A stretch of 64,000 nucleotides of DNA from Chara braunii (Eukaryota; Streptophyta; Charophyceae; Charales; Characeae), in assembly GCA_003427395.1 (NCBI GenBank), contig BFEA01000631.1, forward strand, positions 576,231 to 640,230, given 5' to 3'. The position numbers and the translations under genes are program-made. Below, piece after piece: positions 42,529-53,290 of this stretch. The notes beneath the pieces are model-generated. The model was not told the origin of the DNA. It searched no databases and was given only the letters and a program-made list of their open reading frames with translations. Each line of letters starts with the position of its first letter. Position 1 is the stretch's first letter.

Positions 42529-42940
42529 CCCGCTCGTTTCTTGAGCAAAACGAGTGGGAAAAAGTTGTAGATAGGGGTTTTTAGGCAAGACGAATTAGAT
42601 GGCAAGGTTAGAAAGGTGAGGAAGTTAGTAGAATAAGAGGTAGAAGAAAAATATCATGCGTGGAGATGGAGGGAAGTGAGGGAAAAGGGGGAAGGAAAAT
42701 CGCTTATCTCGCTCGTTTCTAGACGAAATCGAGCGAGGGAGGATTCAGAACGGGGTTTTTTGGCCATGGCGACCCCGTTTTTGACGTCAGAATTAGCACA
42801 AGGTTAGTGGAAAAAGGACCTACGAGAAAAAGTGTTGCGCGGAGGTATGGCGGACGAAGAAAAGGGGGAGAAGGAAACCGGCATACTTCGCCCGATTCTC
42901 AATGAAACTGGGTCAGGAAAGATGCGACGTAGGGGGTTTT
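42529..42940 (+). repeat. Three hairpin + GGGGTTTT units
   Basis: Units about 180 bp apart. Unit 1: arms CCCGCTCGTTT (42529-42539) and AAACGAGTGGG (42548-42558), then GGGGTTTTT at 42574. Unit 2: CTCGCTCGTTTC (42708) and GAAATCGAGCGAG (42725), then GGGGTTTTTT at 42752. Unit 3: a weaker CCCGATT/AACTGGG hairpin near 42890, then GGGGGTTTT at 42932. Similar units lie at 50411-50464 (plus) and 55507-55695 (minus). Confidence 0.75.
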
Positions 42941-43391
42941 AGTAGGGGCGAGTACAAAAGTGGTGTTAGTTTTCGCTCAGACTCGTTAGTTTAGCCGGGG
43001 TGAGTGAGGAGGGCTGCTTGCAAGGGAGAAGGTAAGTGGGAGGATGAATCTTACCGTGTTCTAGTGGAAGATTCACTCTCATTTCGGCACTTTTCGCAGC
43101 TACTCCAGAAGAGCCGATCACTCGCAGCCTCCGCCGCCATCATGGGTGCGCTGAATCTGGCCAGGCCCGGCTTGAAAATTCATTCGATTCTTGCTTCTCC
43201 CTCCGATGAGAACTGTGGCAAGGAGGCAGCGGGTTGTGGGAGACTTACCTCTTGCCCAATGCATCGCTCAGAAGTGTCGATAGAAGCAGGCTGGCTGGTT
43301 TTGCTAGAGCCGCCGTTTGGGAGAAACATGATGTATCTGGTCGGGTGAGCGCGGGCGATCGGTGGCGGACAGTTGGCGGAGCAGGCTGAAC

Positions 43392-43393
<2 letters not shown>

Positions 43394-43460
<67 letters not shown>
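43394..43460. repeat. (GA)n microsatellite
   Basis: Long GA run inside LTR2 copy B. Serine/leucine-repeat ORFs over it are translation artefacts. Confidence 0.97.
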
Positions 43461-43463
<3 letters not shown>

Positions 43464-44740
43464 CCCTACCTTGGGCAATGCGTCTCCTCACATTCGGGAG
43501 GGAAACTCGTGATCCTTTGAGTACCTTCCCATGCTCTAGTAGTTAGAGATCAAAGAGTGATCCTATGTCCTAGTGAAGCTTCGTTCGATTTTGTTTAGGC
43601 TACCGGCGGGACCATCAAGAAGGAGACAGCAGCAGGGCTGGGGACGGCTGTGGGCAGTACACAGTCTGTTGCCACTACTGGCTGCTGCTACCTGCAGCGG
43701 ACAGTGCCCAGACTGCTGCCGTAACTACTGCATACTACTGCTGACCACCGTTGTGTAATACTACTACGGCTATGGGTTGAGCACATCTATTGCCACTACT
43801 GGCAGCTGGTGACTACTGCGGTTGCCATTGACTGCTGCGGGTGGACTGTTGCTGCAACTGTTGGCTAGGCTGCATACTACTACTGGTTGCTTCAAGCCAC
43901 TCAATTTGCGGCTGCACACTGGGGCGGACTGCTACGGATGCGGGCTACGACTGTTGTTGCTGGTAACTGTGGGCTACTGCTGCCGCTGTTGTTGGGAGTT
44001 GTTGGTGTTATTGTTGGCCGCCGCCGAGTACATCAGCTGCATCTAAGGGCTATTATGGGCTGCTGTGCGGTGGTGGTTGGGCTGCAAGAGGGGTTGTTGC
44101 TGCTGCATGGTAGCATGATGGTAAGGGGAGTTAGTGCTGCGAATTAGGAGGTCGTCAGGGGGTTAGGTTCGGCGATTGACTTCAACAGTTTGACTACGGA
44201 TCTGAATCAAGCTGTTAGTTGGCCATCATTGAGGGGCCCTCAGGCGATTGAAGAAAAAAAGGCCCTCTCTCGCGAGTCTGAGTGCACCCCCCTTGGATCT
44301 GAGAGTCTCAAAACCTTTTCTATCTATCCTCCTTATTCTAAGTCTATTCTGTTGGTTACGAGAGGAAGGTGGCAGGCGGGATTGCAACCCGTAGGACCGC
44401 AACAAGACTCTGTGGGGAGTCAGCCCACCGATTGCGGGAGCTCTGCCGGAACCTAGGCGAGGTTCTGGAGGCAAGGAACCATCAGGTAAACCACTTCTTT
44501 ATGTATAACCCACTACACCCATGTTTGCATATTCCCCCTATAGCTTCATTGATGTATGCGTGCCTGCCCGTATGATTCTTACTCTCTTTTCAAGATTATA
44601 ACCAAGCTAAGTAAAGGAATGCATGTATAATGTCAGTTTCAACTTCTTGGTTTTCCCTGAAGGCAGATTGTGGGGTTGCATCTGGGGGAAGGGTGGGAGA
44701 AAGGCAGTATTGCATGAAGTTTGACCGGGTCAACCAAAGG

Positions 44741-45417
44741 CTGGGCCAGTTCCATAAGTTTGGGAAGGCCCAGTGCTGTGTTTTATTTTGTTGTGCCTGG
44801 AGAACCAGTCATGTTCCATAAGTTTCGGTGGTCTGGTTGCTCTGACTTGTGAGGGCTGAATATGAATGACTTTTCAAGAGTCAATCAAACCCATAAGTTT
44901 GGGTAGTCTGGCGGCCTTGTTTACTTTGGGTTTTCTGTCGAGTTATTTTTGCCTTGGCTTTGGGAAAAACGAACCAGGCTGAGGATCAAGACATGTTCCA
45001 TAAGTTTGGGTGGTCTTGGTCCAACGCCTCGCACATGCTGGAACCAGAAGGTTATAACTTTGTTATATTCTACTATTATACTATCTATGAAGAGGCTAGT
45101 CAGACAGGGTTCCATAAGTTTGGGTGGTCTGACTATAGCTTATCAAGTTATCACCAACTGAAGAGAGTATTAATTATGAATAAACTTGTGGTACGAAGGG
45201 GCAGGCTGAGTTTTGAGTTGAAGATGATCGGCTCAGTTATATGCTACCTCATAAGACTAAGTACAGACAATTATATAAACTGTGGATATTTAAACAGTTC
45301 AGGGCGGTTAGGGTGGCCTAGTCGTATGCCCAAAGAAGAGAAAAGTTGTTGTGCCCTGTGTTTGTGTATACTTCATGGTTGAGCTAGACATGTTCCATAA
45401 GTTTGGGTGGTCTTGCT
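44741..45417 (+). repeat. Hairpin-loop array of copy B (six units)
   Basis: The motif CCATAAGTTTGGGTGGTC (variants) occurs six times. Flanking arms pair but differ: CTGGGCC/GGCCCAG (44741, 44767), AACCAG/CTGGTT (44803, 44833), CAAGAC/GTCTTG (44987, 45013), GCTAGTCAGAC/GTCTGACTATAGC (45095, 45127) and AGCTAGAC/GTCTTGCT (45382, 45410). The unit near 44893 pairs weakly. Copy C carries the matching array at 52590-53290 (minus). Confidence 0.85.
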
Positions 45418-45664
45418 TTATACCCTATGTGAGCTGGGTATAAAGGGATAAATCATTAAAAGACTACGAACTATTGTCTGCTAAGTTGACTTGGGCTGGT
45501 GAGAGTACTTACCTTGTGGTTTGGCCTGCATGTGACTGAGTGAGGCTACCACTTAGTCTGAGTTTGAATTTGATAGGTAGTTGCTTTAGTTGCTCGCCAG
45601 GTGCTAGAGCCATAGGAGTTAGTTTGATTTTCGCATATTCTGAACTGAGTCTATTTTTGCTTAG

Positions 45665-46205
45665 TCAATTTCTGCAGTTTCTGGGATCCTCGCGCTGCCG
45701 AAATTTCTACAAAACCAGGGAGTTAGTCAAATTTTGTTTTTTTTAGGGTTCAACTTTTTCGACTCTTTGGCTTGGTAAAGATATGGAGAGTCTCCTTTTC
45801 TAAAGGGAGTGCTACCCAATTTTTTGCTAATACAGGGAGTTAGACAAAATTGGACCTTGAGGAGTCAAAGTCATTTTAGATTCTGAACTTGACTTTGTAT
45901 AAATTTTGGTAAGCTACTTTCTCTACGGGAAGCGCTGCCGAAATTTCTACAAATTCAAGGAGTTAGTCAATACTTGATTTTTTCAAAAGTTCAACTTGTC
46001 TGATTTTCATATATGGCTTAGTAAAAATTTGGGAAGTCTCCTTTTCTAAAGGGAGGGCTGTCCAATTTTTTGCTAATTCAGGGAGTTAGACAAAAGTTGA
46101 CTTTGGAAAGTTGAAAATTATTTATGTTTCCATATTTAGGCTGATATAAATTCTGAGAAGGCACTTTTCCTACGGGAAGCGCTGCCGAAATTTCCTTAGT
46201 CTAAA
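45665..46205 (+). repeat. GCTGCC hairpin array of copy B (five units)
   Basis: Alternating units about 115-130 bp apart: a small hairpin (for example CTTTTCCTACGGGAAG near 46160; CTCCTTTTCTAAAGGGAG near 45796), then GCGCTGCCGAAATTTC or GTGCTACCCAATTTTTT, then an AAGGAGTTAG-type block. Confidence 0.7.
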
Positions 46206-46821
46206 GGAGATAAATTATGTTTTGACAGATGACAATTCTGGCGATCCACTCTGTATGGGGGAGATTCCGCCATAGGTCTACCTTTCTCTGGGGCTTGAGT
46301 GTGTGAGGTATGGTGTGAGTTACAGGGAACAGTAAAGTTGACCACATTGGTGGATGACAATATTGCTATTGTATGTGTCTGTGTTTTATGCAGGTTAGTA
46401 TTTTGGAGCCTGGTATATGGGCCATACTTTGGAGGCAGTGAGAATGACAACCATATCCCGCACGGTCCACATACTTGATGGGTTTATGTTTTCCCCTTCT
46501 CTTACTGTTATCTCGAGTCCTGATTTAATGTATGAGTATTGGGGTGCTTGTTTATTTACTGAGTAATTTTGCTTATTGATTTTTATGGTTGGACGTTGTA
46601 GTCCGTGACAGCCGTCAAAGTCAAACCCCTTGACTTCTTTCCTGACCCTGGATGATAGAGCTGGACTCCAGGGCAATAAGAGACGATTGTCACCACACTG
46701 ACCACAGGTATAAACCTGTGTACCACCCACTCTCCACAGGGTGCAGAAAAGAGTGTGGTTTTCAACCACCCTTGGCGGTTGCCCAACGTCGAGAAATCAG
46801 TCTCTCAAGGCGCGTGTCAGC

Positions 46822-46837
46822 CGACACTGGGGTGTCG
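46822..46837. repeat. CGACAC...GTGTCG palindrome, copy B
   Basis: CGACACTGGGGTGTCG. The equivalents are CGACACTTGAGTGTCG at 11895-11910 (A) and 60562-60577 (D), and CGACACTCCAGTGTCG at 63239-63254 (E). Arms are constant and the centre varies. Confidence 0.85.
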
Positions 46838-47587
46838 AATGCGACCCTCGAGAATAACGAGGACCGCATGAGTATGGGTACTACATAGTACGCCATCATT
46901 GCGACTGCTTGCGTAGGCATGCATTGCGAGTCGATATGAGTAGCCTTGCATCCGCGCGGTTTTATACTAGGTCTCGCGCGCGATGCCTATCCGATTTCCG
47001 CATCGGAAAGTTATGGGATGGCTACCGAGGGACTAGGAGCCTAGTCGCGTTGTTTGTGTTGTGTCGTTTCGTGCATATGTTGTGTGTGTGCTTTATTTTT
47101 ATGTTCTTTATAGTGGTGTGCGCGTGGCATGTGGGATACGTCCTAGTCGACCGGCGACGAGTCGTGCTTGGAACCTCAGCCCCCTAAGATGTCGGTTCGC
47201 GTGCGGGTCCGATAGAGGCGTAGTACCGCGCGTACCCCCTATGCTACAGCGAACGAGGAACGTCATCGGCTGGTCCACCTTTGCAATTGCAGTTGATTAG
47301 CTTTCGTACTGTGGACTGGTAGCTCGGAGGGGATACGCCCACCGAAGGGAGGTGACAACTCCCGGAAGGTGGAGGTAAGTCGTGCCTCGCGTACGCCCTA
47401 TCCTGTCGTAGGGGCTCGCGAGAGGTATGGCTGGCGCACTCGGCCGGAGCGGCTTTACAGAAGCTTCATGTGTATTCACGACGAGGATTAAGTCCAAATC
47501 TTGCATGACGCAGCCGGGAGGGTCCCGCACTGCCCTTGTGCGGTGCCGGACCGATGCGCTCGACAGGCGCCCCACCCCCCGCCACCC

Positions 47588-47763
47588 ACCACGCGCGCGC
47601 ACACACACACACACACTCTCTCACAAATGGCAATCCCGCACACACACACCACATGCACATGCACGCACACACGCATACACACACACACACACGCACACAT
47701 GCACACGCACACACACACACACACATGCGCACAGACACACACACGCACACACACACACACACA
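47588..47763. repeat. (CA)n-rich microsatellite next to gap
   Basis: Imperfect CA/CG dinucleotide repeats running into the N gap. ORFs across it are artefacts. Confidence 0.95.
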
Positions 47764-48035
47764 NNNNNNNNNNNNNNNNNNNNNNNNNNNNNNNNNNNNN
47801 NNNNNNNNNNNNNNNNNNNNNNNNNNNNNNNNNNNNNNNNNNNNNNNNNNNNNNNNNNNNNNNNNNNNNNNNNNNNNNNNNNNNNNNNNNNNNNNNNNNN
47901 NNNNNNNNNNNNNNNNNNNNNNNNNNNNNNNNNNNNNNNNNNNNNNNNNNNNNNNNNNNNNNNNNNNNNNNNNNNNNNNNNNNNNNNNNNNNNNNNNNNN
48001 NNNNNNNNNNNNNNNNNNNNNNNNNNNNNNNNNNN
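47764..48035. other. Assembly gap (272 N)
   Basis: Run of N bases flanked by a CA repeat on the left and a C10/A20 run on the right, so the break is caused by low-complexity sequence. Confidence 0.99.
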
Positions 48036-48135
48036 CCCCCCCCCCAAAAAAAAAAAAAAAAAAAAATTCTATTTTTTTTCTCCACCTTTTCTGTTTTTTA
48101 TTTTTTATAATTAAAAAAAAAATCATCTATTTTCA

Positions 48136-48274
48136 ACAAAAAAACAAATGGGGTTGTAGGGCTTGAAAATCCCTACAATCTCATTTTTTGTTTTTTACCC
48201 ATTATTTAATTCAGAAAAATTCGCGCAAATTCATGTCCGCGACGCGGCCGAGGCCAGTCGCGGATGCGGACATG
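48136..48274. repeat. Two adjacent strong hairpins
   Basis: First: GTTGTAGGG (48153-48161) pairs with CCCTACAAT-type sequence (48171-48179), extended by A-rich and T-rich arms. Second: CATGTCCGC (48232-48240) pairs with GCGGACATG (48266-48274), with nested CGCGAC/GTCGCG and GGCC/GGCC inside. Function unknown. Confidence 0.7.
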
Positions 48275-49379
48275 AATGTGGCCACTCTCCGAGCTCGACC
48301 CCGCCGACGCGTGTTTCGTAGCCTAAGAATGGTCGCGCGCACGAAGCACGGTCCGTAGGGCCAGGGTAAAAATTGACGGGCGAACCTACGGTCGGTATGG
48401 GCTACGCCCGAAAAAGGCCGGGGGGAGGCAGTAAAGCCATAAGGTCCGTTTACCCACCTTCTGTAATTTTTATTTTGGTTATATTTTTCTTTCATTTTAT
48501 AGTATTTAGCTTTACTTTGCAAACCGGCTCGACTTCTTTGCGGAGCCTATCGGGAAAGGATAAAGATTTTACTTTGTGCGCGCACAAGAGGATTGTGTTT
48601 TGACGATGTGGAGAGAGGCATGACTTTTCGGCCCTAGCATGAGGAAAGTCGGGAGTTTTGGCGGTGAATGTGGTCTCCCCGACAGCGAGGGTATAAAACG
48701 ATGACAACAGACGACGTTACATGGCGGTCGTGAGTCTGGCCGGTAGGCCAAGGCGAAGGTCTAGTTTGTGTTTGTAACCCTCACGGTGTCAAGACTGTTT
48801 ATAAGAAAGTTGACGCCTACTTAGTTCAGCCTTGGGCTTAGTTCTATTGGTTGCGGTACTGAACAGTCAAGTAACAGGTTTGGGTATTGAGGCCAACGAA
48901 CAATTATGGAGGGAAGGAGCGCAACCGGCGGAGATTGAGGGGTCGAGGGTCTTGTGGGACTATCCCCCTTGGTTTTGTCGGATGGGTCCGGGTCTGGGTC
49001 TGACTTGCAAGATGAAGAGGGTGCCGGTGAGTCCCCGTCCTCTCCAGTTCCACTATTTTGATTGATTTTTTTTTCTTTTTTTTTAAGGTCCCGTCTTTTC
49101 ACCAGGCCAGAAACCGACTCCGGGACCAATGGCAGAACCGACGGGCCTACCTCATATGGTACGTCCGTGAACTATTGAATTACGGACGTGAGTTTGCATT
49201 GGGATAAAACTAGCTGAAGTAAATGTGTTCAAGGCCAAATACATGCGATGGACCAACGACAAAGAAGTACCATGAGGGGAGGATGAAAAAAGTTTTCGAA
49301 AGAGAGTTTAAAAGTGCTTGAAATTGTTAAGCAAGGAGCGGGTGAAGAAAGTCGTGCATCCCCATCTGGGCAAGGTGGC
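48275..49379. other. No gene recognised
   Basis: Mixed sequence without supported ORFs; a small open frame at 48832-49065 has no recognised domain. Confidence 0.5.
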
Positions 49380-50940
49380 CTGCCAACGTGGGCTGCTATG
49401 ACCGGCATTGCAGTGGGGAGCTATTGAAACCTCCCACGCAGTCAAGGACCTTGAACACGCGCCTCCATTGGAGGGCCCGTTCAAGATCCTGCCAGTTCGG
49501 GATGCTAATGAAATTCCTCTATCCTACAAGTCTTGAAACATGGACCGAAGGGGTCAACATGCAGCCTGGTGCAGGTGAGCTGCTGGGTGCAAAGCCCACG
49601 AGGCAGCAAAATCCTGAGTGGCAAGATCTCCTGCACGTGCTCCGTCCGCCAACCGTGATCTGTTGTCAGAGGGTTTGAGTGTGAGCATGCCATTAGGACC
49701 CAAAAGGTGGTGATCTGCGAATAGGAAGGGTGCAGCCAGAGGGAACTCTGGTGGGGGCGCGCAGCAGCTACTGACATGCAAATCATTCGTAGGACTTCGG
49801 TATAGGTGCGAAATACTATCGAACTAACTTGTAGTTGGTTCCCCTCGAAGTGGCACGCAGTAGATACCAACATGCAAATCGTTTGTCAGACTTGGGGTAT
49901 AGGGGTGAAAGACTATCGAATTGACTAGTATCTGGTCCCCCTCGAAGTAACACGCAGTAGATACTTACGTGCAAATCGTTCGTCAACCTCGGGTATAGGG
50001 GCGAAAGACTAGTGGAACCAGCATGATGTTGGTTCCATCCGAAGTTTCCCTCGGGATAGCTGGAGCTGTCGGGCCGCTTCCCCATCCTGTCGGGCCGTGC
50101 GGTGACGGGCAATGCTAAATGGGAATGTGGGATTATGCGGGCGCTAGCGAGGGAGGTGAAGGTGATGAAAGTGACGGGGACAATGAGGAAGAAGAAAATG
50201 ACTATGGAGAAAAGAGAAAACTCATGACTTACTTGGTTTCTAACAGGATCAAGCGGGAGGAAGTGCAAAACAGGGGTTTTGAAGGAAGGCGACATGCATG
50301 GTAAAGTCAGATTGGCCGCTCAGAGGATAGAGAAGAAGGTGGTAGGATTCGCAGATGCGCAGAAGAGTTGGGGTGAGAAAAAAATAGAAGAGCGGGAGTG
50401 AAAACTATGTTTCTCGCTCGTTTCTTAGTGGAATTGAGCGAGAGAAGAGTTTAACTAGGGGTTTCGGGGTACTCTCAACAAGATGGTTGCGGCAGATTTC
50501 TGTTTTAGGCAACTGGTTTGTTGGTATGGACTGTAGGGACTACGTGAAGGGAATGGGGATGTATTTTCCCGCGTTCTACTTGGAGATCCGTACACATTTT
50601 GCACATATGGTGAGCACTAGAGCGAAACCTTTCGTCATGGTCATTGCCCTTGGCTTCGCAGTGTTCCCCACCTGGGTGCTCTTCATTCCGGCGAGCGTGT
50701 CCATCGCATTCCTTATCCGATAGTTATCCTCTTTCGATGATCACACCCCCGGTAGCGCCTGTTCACCAGAATCACCAGATGCCGCGGTGTTCTTCTTCGG
50801 GATCTTTGTCATTGAAGTGTTCATGTGGTTCTTGTTACCTTGTTGTCATCCTCATTGTGTTCTTCCTGGTGGTGGTTGGCTCGACCGTCGTGCTTGCCAA
50901 GACTATGTGAACTTGGTCGCAATTAAGGCCAGGGTGCACT
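49380..50940 (+). mobile_element. LTR2 copy F, 5' part
   Basis: Shares with 13900-14280 and with 56200-56850 (minus) the blocks GTCAAGGACCTTGAACACG (49441) and GGTTTGAGTGTGAGCATGCC (49670). Then come 93-bp tandem repeats (49764-50045) and two hairpin/GGGGTTTT units (50223-50280 weak; 50411-50464 clear). The TGTCG start is not found. It is followed by an inverted piece of the same head (50958-51365). Confidence 0.5.
49764..50045 (+). repeat. 93-bp tandem repeat, three units
   Basis: Units 49764-49856, 49857-49949 and 49950-50045 begin GCAG(C/T)A and contain GCAAATCGTT, GGTATAGG, GAAAGACTA and CCTCGAAGT. Two more units lie inverted at about 50960-51150. Confidence 0.88.
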
Positions 50941-50957
50941 GAGTGGCAGACTGTAAG

Positions 50958-51365
50958 TATTTGTTGCACACTACTTTGAGGGGGACAAGATACTAGTCAA
51001 TTCGATAGCCTTTCACACTTATACCCCAAGTCCGATAAACGATTTGCATGTTAGTATCTATCGTGACTGTGTGCCACTTGGAGGGGAACCAACTACTAGT
51101 TAGTTCGATAGTCTTTCGTCCCTATACCCAAGTCCTATGAACAATTTGCACGTCAGTATCAGTTGCACGCCCCCACTAGAGTTCCCTCTAGCTGCGCCCT
51201 TCGTACGCGCAGATCACCACCTCTTGGGTCCCAATGGCATGCTCACACTCAACCCTCCAACAACAGATCATGGTTGACAGATGGAGCACGTGCAGGAGGT
51301 TCCTGCCACTCAGGATTCTGCTGCCTCGTGGGCTTTGCACCCACCGGCTCACCTTGCTCTATTGA
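50958..51365 (-). repeat. Inverted LTR2 head fragment
   Basis: Reverse complement of about 49562-49950: GGTGAGC...GGGTGCAAAGCCCACGAGG, GAGTGTGAGCATGCC and two 93-bp units. Together with copy F it forms a large foldback with a roughly 0.9-kb centre. Confidence 0.8.
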
Positions 51366-51716
51366 TCAGTAGTGTAGTGTAGAGTAGTTGCGTGGCTGAG
51401 AGTCTGAGCTTTGTCGAGCGCATCGGTCCGGCACCACACGAAACGGAGCGGGACCCTCCCGGCCGCGTCACGCAGGAGTCGGTCTGATCCTCGTCGCGAT
51501 ATATACATGGAGCTCACACCACGCCTCACACTCAAGCCCCATCCAATGTCCAACCTTCCTTAAATCTCACAAGTCTTTTATAATGACCATTAAAAAAAAT
51601 CCGGTTAAAACCCTCAAAGAAACATATCAAATCTCAGGGCTAAGGCAATCAAGTTGAGGTACAGGTGTAAGCAAAGTTGTGTCGTGAGCCAACGAGTCGG
51701 CGATCCACCAACCGAC

Positions 51717-51735
51717 CTGTTATCAGTGATAACAG
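51717..51735. repeat. CTGTTATCA/TGATAACAG palindrome, copy C
   Basis: Nine-bp arms around one base, next to GGTCGG on the minus strand. Copy D at 59711-59729 has TGCTATCAA/TTGATAGCA before GGTCGG; copy E at 63963-63981 has the C form with one mismatch. Confidence 0.8.
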
Positions 51736-52589
51736 AAAATGATCCTCGTAGGATCAAGTTGAAGTTAGTCCAAATTTTGGATCGAATATCCAAAGAAGAC
51801 CTGTATCATACGACAGGTCAATGTCCAAGTTAAATCATCAATGTATGGAGATCAAATCCCCATGACACGTTCTCACTCAAGACTCTCCCGATAGCCGAAC
51901 CTAGGTCTACCTCTAAGCCAGTGTCCAAAGAAAGGTAGACCTGTGGCAAAATATCCCCCGTACAGAATGGATCACCAGAATCGTCATCTGTCATAATATA
52001 ATCTAACTCCTTTAAACTAAGAAATTTTCGACAACGCTTCCCGTAGGAAAAATGTCTTTTCAGAATTTATATCAACCCGAATATGAAAAACATAAATAAT
52101 CTTCAACTTTCCAAAGTCAAATTTTGTCTAACTCCCTGAATTAGCAAAAATTTGGGCAGCACTCCCTTTAGAAATGGAGACTTTCCATATTTTTACTAAG
52201 CCATATATAAAAATTAGACAAATTGAACTTTGAAGAGTTAAATTTTGACTAACTCCTTGGATTTGCAGAAATTTCGGCTGCGCTTCCCGTAAAAAAAGTA
52301 GCTTGCCAAAATTTATATAAAGCCAAGTATAACAAATGATCCCAGAAAATGCGAGAATTGATCTAAGTAAAAAAACTTAGCTCAGAAAATGCAAGAATTG
52401 AAACTAACTCTTATAGCTCTAGCACATGGCGAGCAACTAAAACAACTCCCTATCAACAGAAACTTGGACTAAGTAGTGATCTCACTCAGCTATATGCAAG
52501 GTCAAACCACAGAGGTAAGTACTCTCACCAGCCCAAAGTCAACCTTGTCAAACAATAGTTCATGATATCTCAATGATTTATCCCTTTAT

Positions 52590-53290
52590 ACCCAGCTTAC
52601 ATAAGGCATAAAGCTAGACCACCCAATCTTATGGGAACCTGTCTAGTTCAGCCATAGAATGTACACAAACACAAGGCACTACAACTTTTCTCTTCTTTGG
52701 GCGCATGACTAGGTTAGCCAGCCTAGTCGCCCTAAACCATTTAAGTATCCAAGTTATATATAATTGTCTGCACTTTGTCTTTTAAGGCAACATATAACTG
52801 AACCAGTCATCTTAGATCAAGATTCAGCCTGTCCCTTTTTACCACAATTCGTATTCTTAGTTCATACTCTCTTCAATTGGTGATAAACTATAGTCAGACC
52901 ATCCAATCTTATGGAAAAATGTTTGATTAGACGGTTCATAAATAAAGTACTATAGAACATAAACAATTTAAACATTTTGGTTTCAGCATGTGCGCGGCTT
53001 CAGACCAGACCATCCAATCTTATGGGAACCAGTTCAGTCCTTTGCCTAAATTCTCCTTAGAATAAAAAAAAGAAACTAATAAACATCAGAAAATTCCAAA
53101 CAAAACAAGGCAACCGAGCCATCCAATCTTATGGAAACATGCTTGATCCCTAAAAAAGCAATCACAAGCAACCCTCGCAAGTCAAAGCAACTAGACCACC
53201 CAAACTTATGGGAACCTATCTCGTCCTTCAGGCAATCGAAAATAAACATAGCACAGGCCCCTCCAATCTTATGGAGACTCTCCCAGCCTT
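52590..53290 (-). repeat. Hairpin-loop array of copy C (six units)
   Basis: Minus strand: CCATAAGATTGGGTGGTC variants, in the same order and flanks as the B array. The unit at about 52600-52640 keeps CTAGAC/GTCTAG arms; in several other units the arms have decayed. Confidence 0.7.

Larger units (their letters stand above)
41933..47565 (+). mobile_element. LTR2 copy B, 3' segment
   Basis: Continuation of 13591-14540 beyond the LTR1 insertion; the two parts together give about 6.58 kb. Ends GCGCTCGACA at 47565, mirroring the TGTCG start. Order: unassigned 41937-42500, three hairpin/GGGGTTTT units (42529-42940), GA run, CTG-rich stretch (43600-44130), hairpin-loop array (44741-45417), GCTGCC array (45665-46205), palindrome (46822) and terminal GGGTCCC..GACCGATGC block. 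No coding sequence recognised. Probably a solo LTR. Confidence 0.6.

Noticed and set aside
42574-42940. GGGGTTTT or TTTTAGGG as interstitial telomere repeats
   Set aside because: The motif occurs once per 180-bp unit and is never tandem.
43180-43491. ORFs with long Ser-Leu repeats
   Set aside because: Translation of the GA microsatellite.
43573-44147. Small Leu/Cys-rich ORFs in the CTG-rich part of copy B
   Set aside because: Composition follows imperfect CTG/TGC repeats, and the frames are not preserved in copies A, C or D.
44741-45417. CRISPR-like array
   Set aside because: Repeats are short, imperfect and irregularly spaced, with flanking arms that pair, in a eukaryotic retrotransposon context. 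No cas genes.
47427-48166. Several ORFs of 150-227 codons across the gap
   Set aside because: Most codons are N; the rest are CA and A/T repeats.
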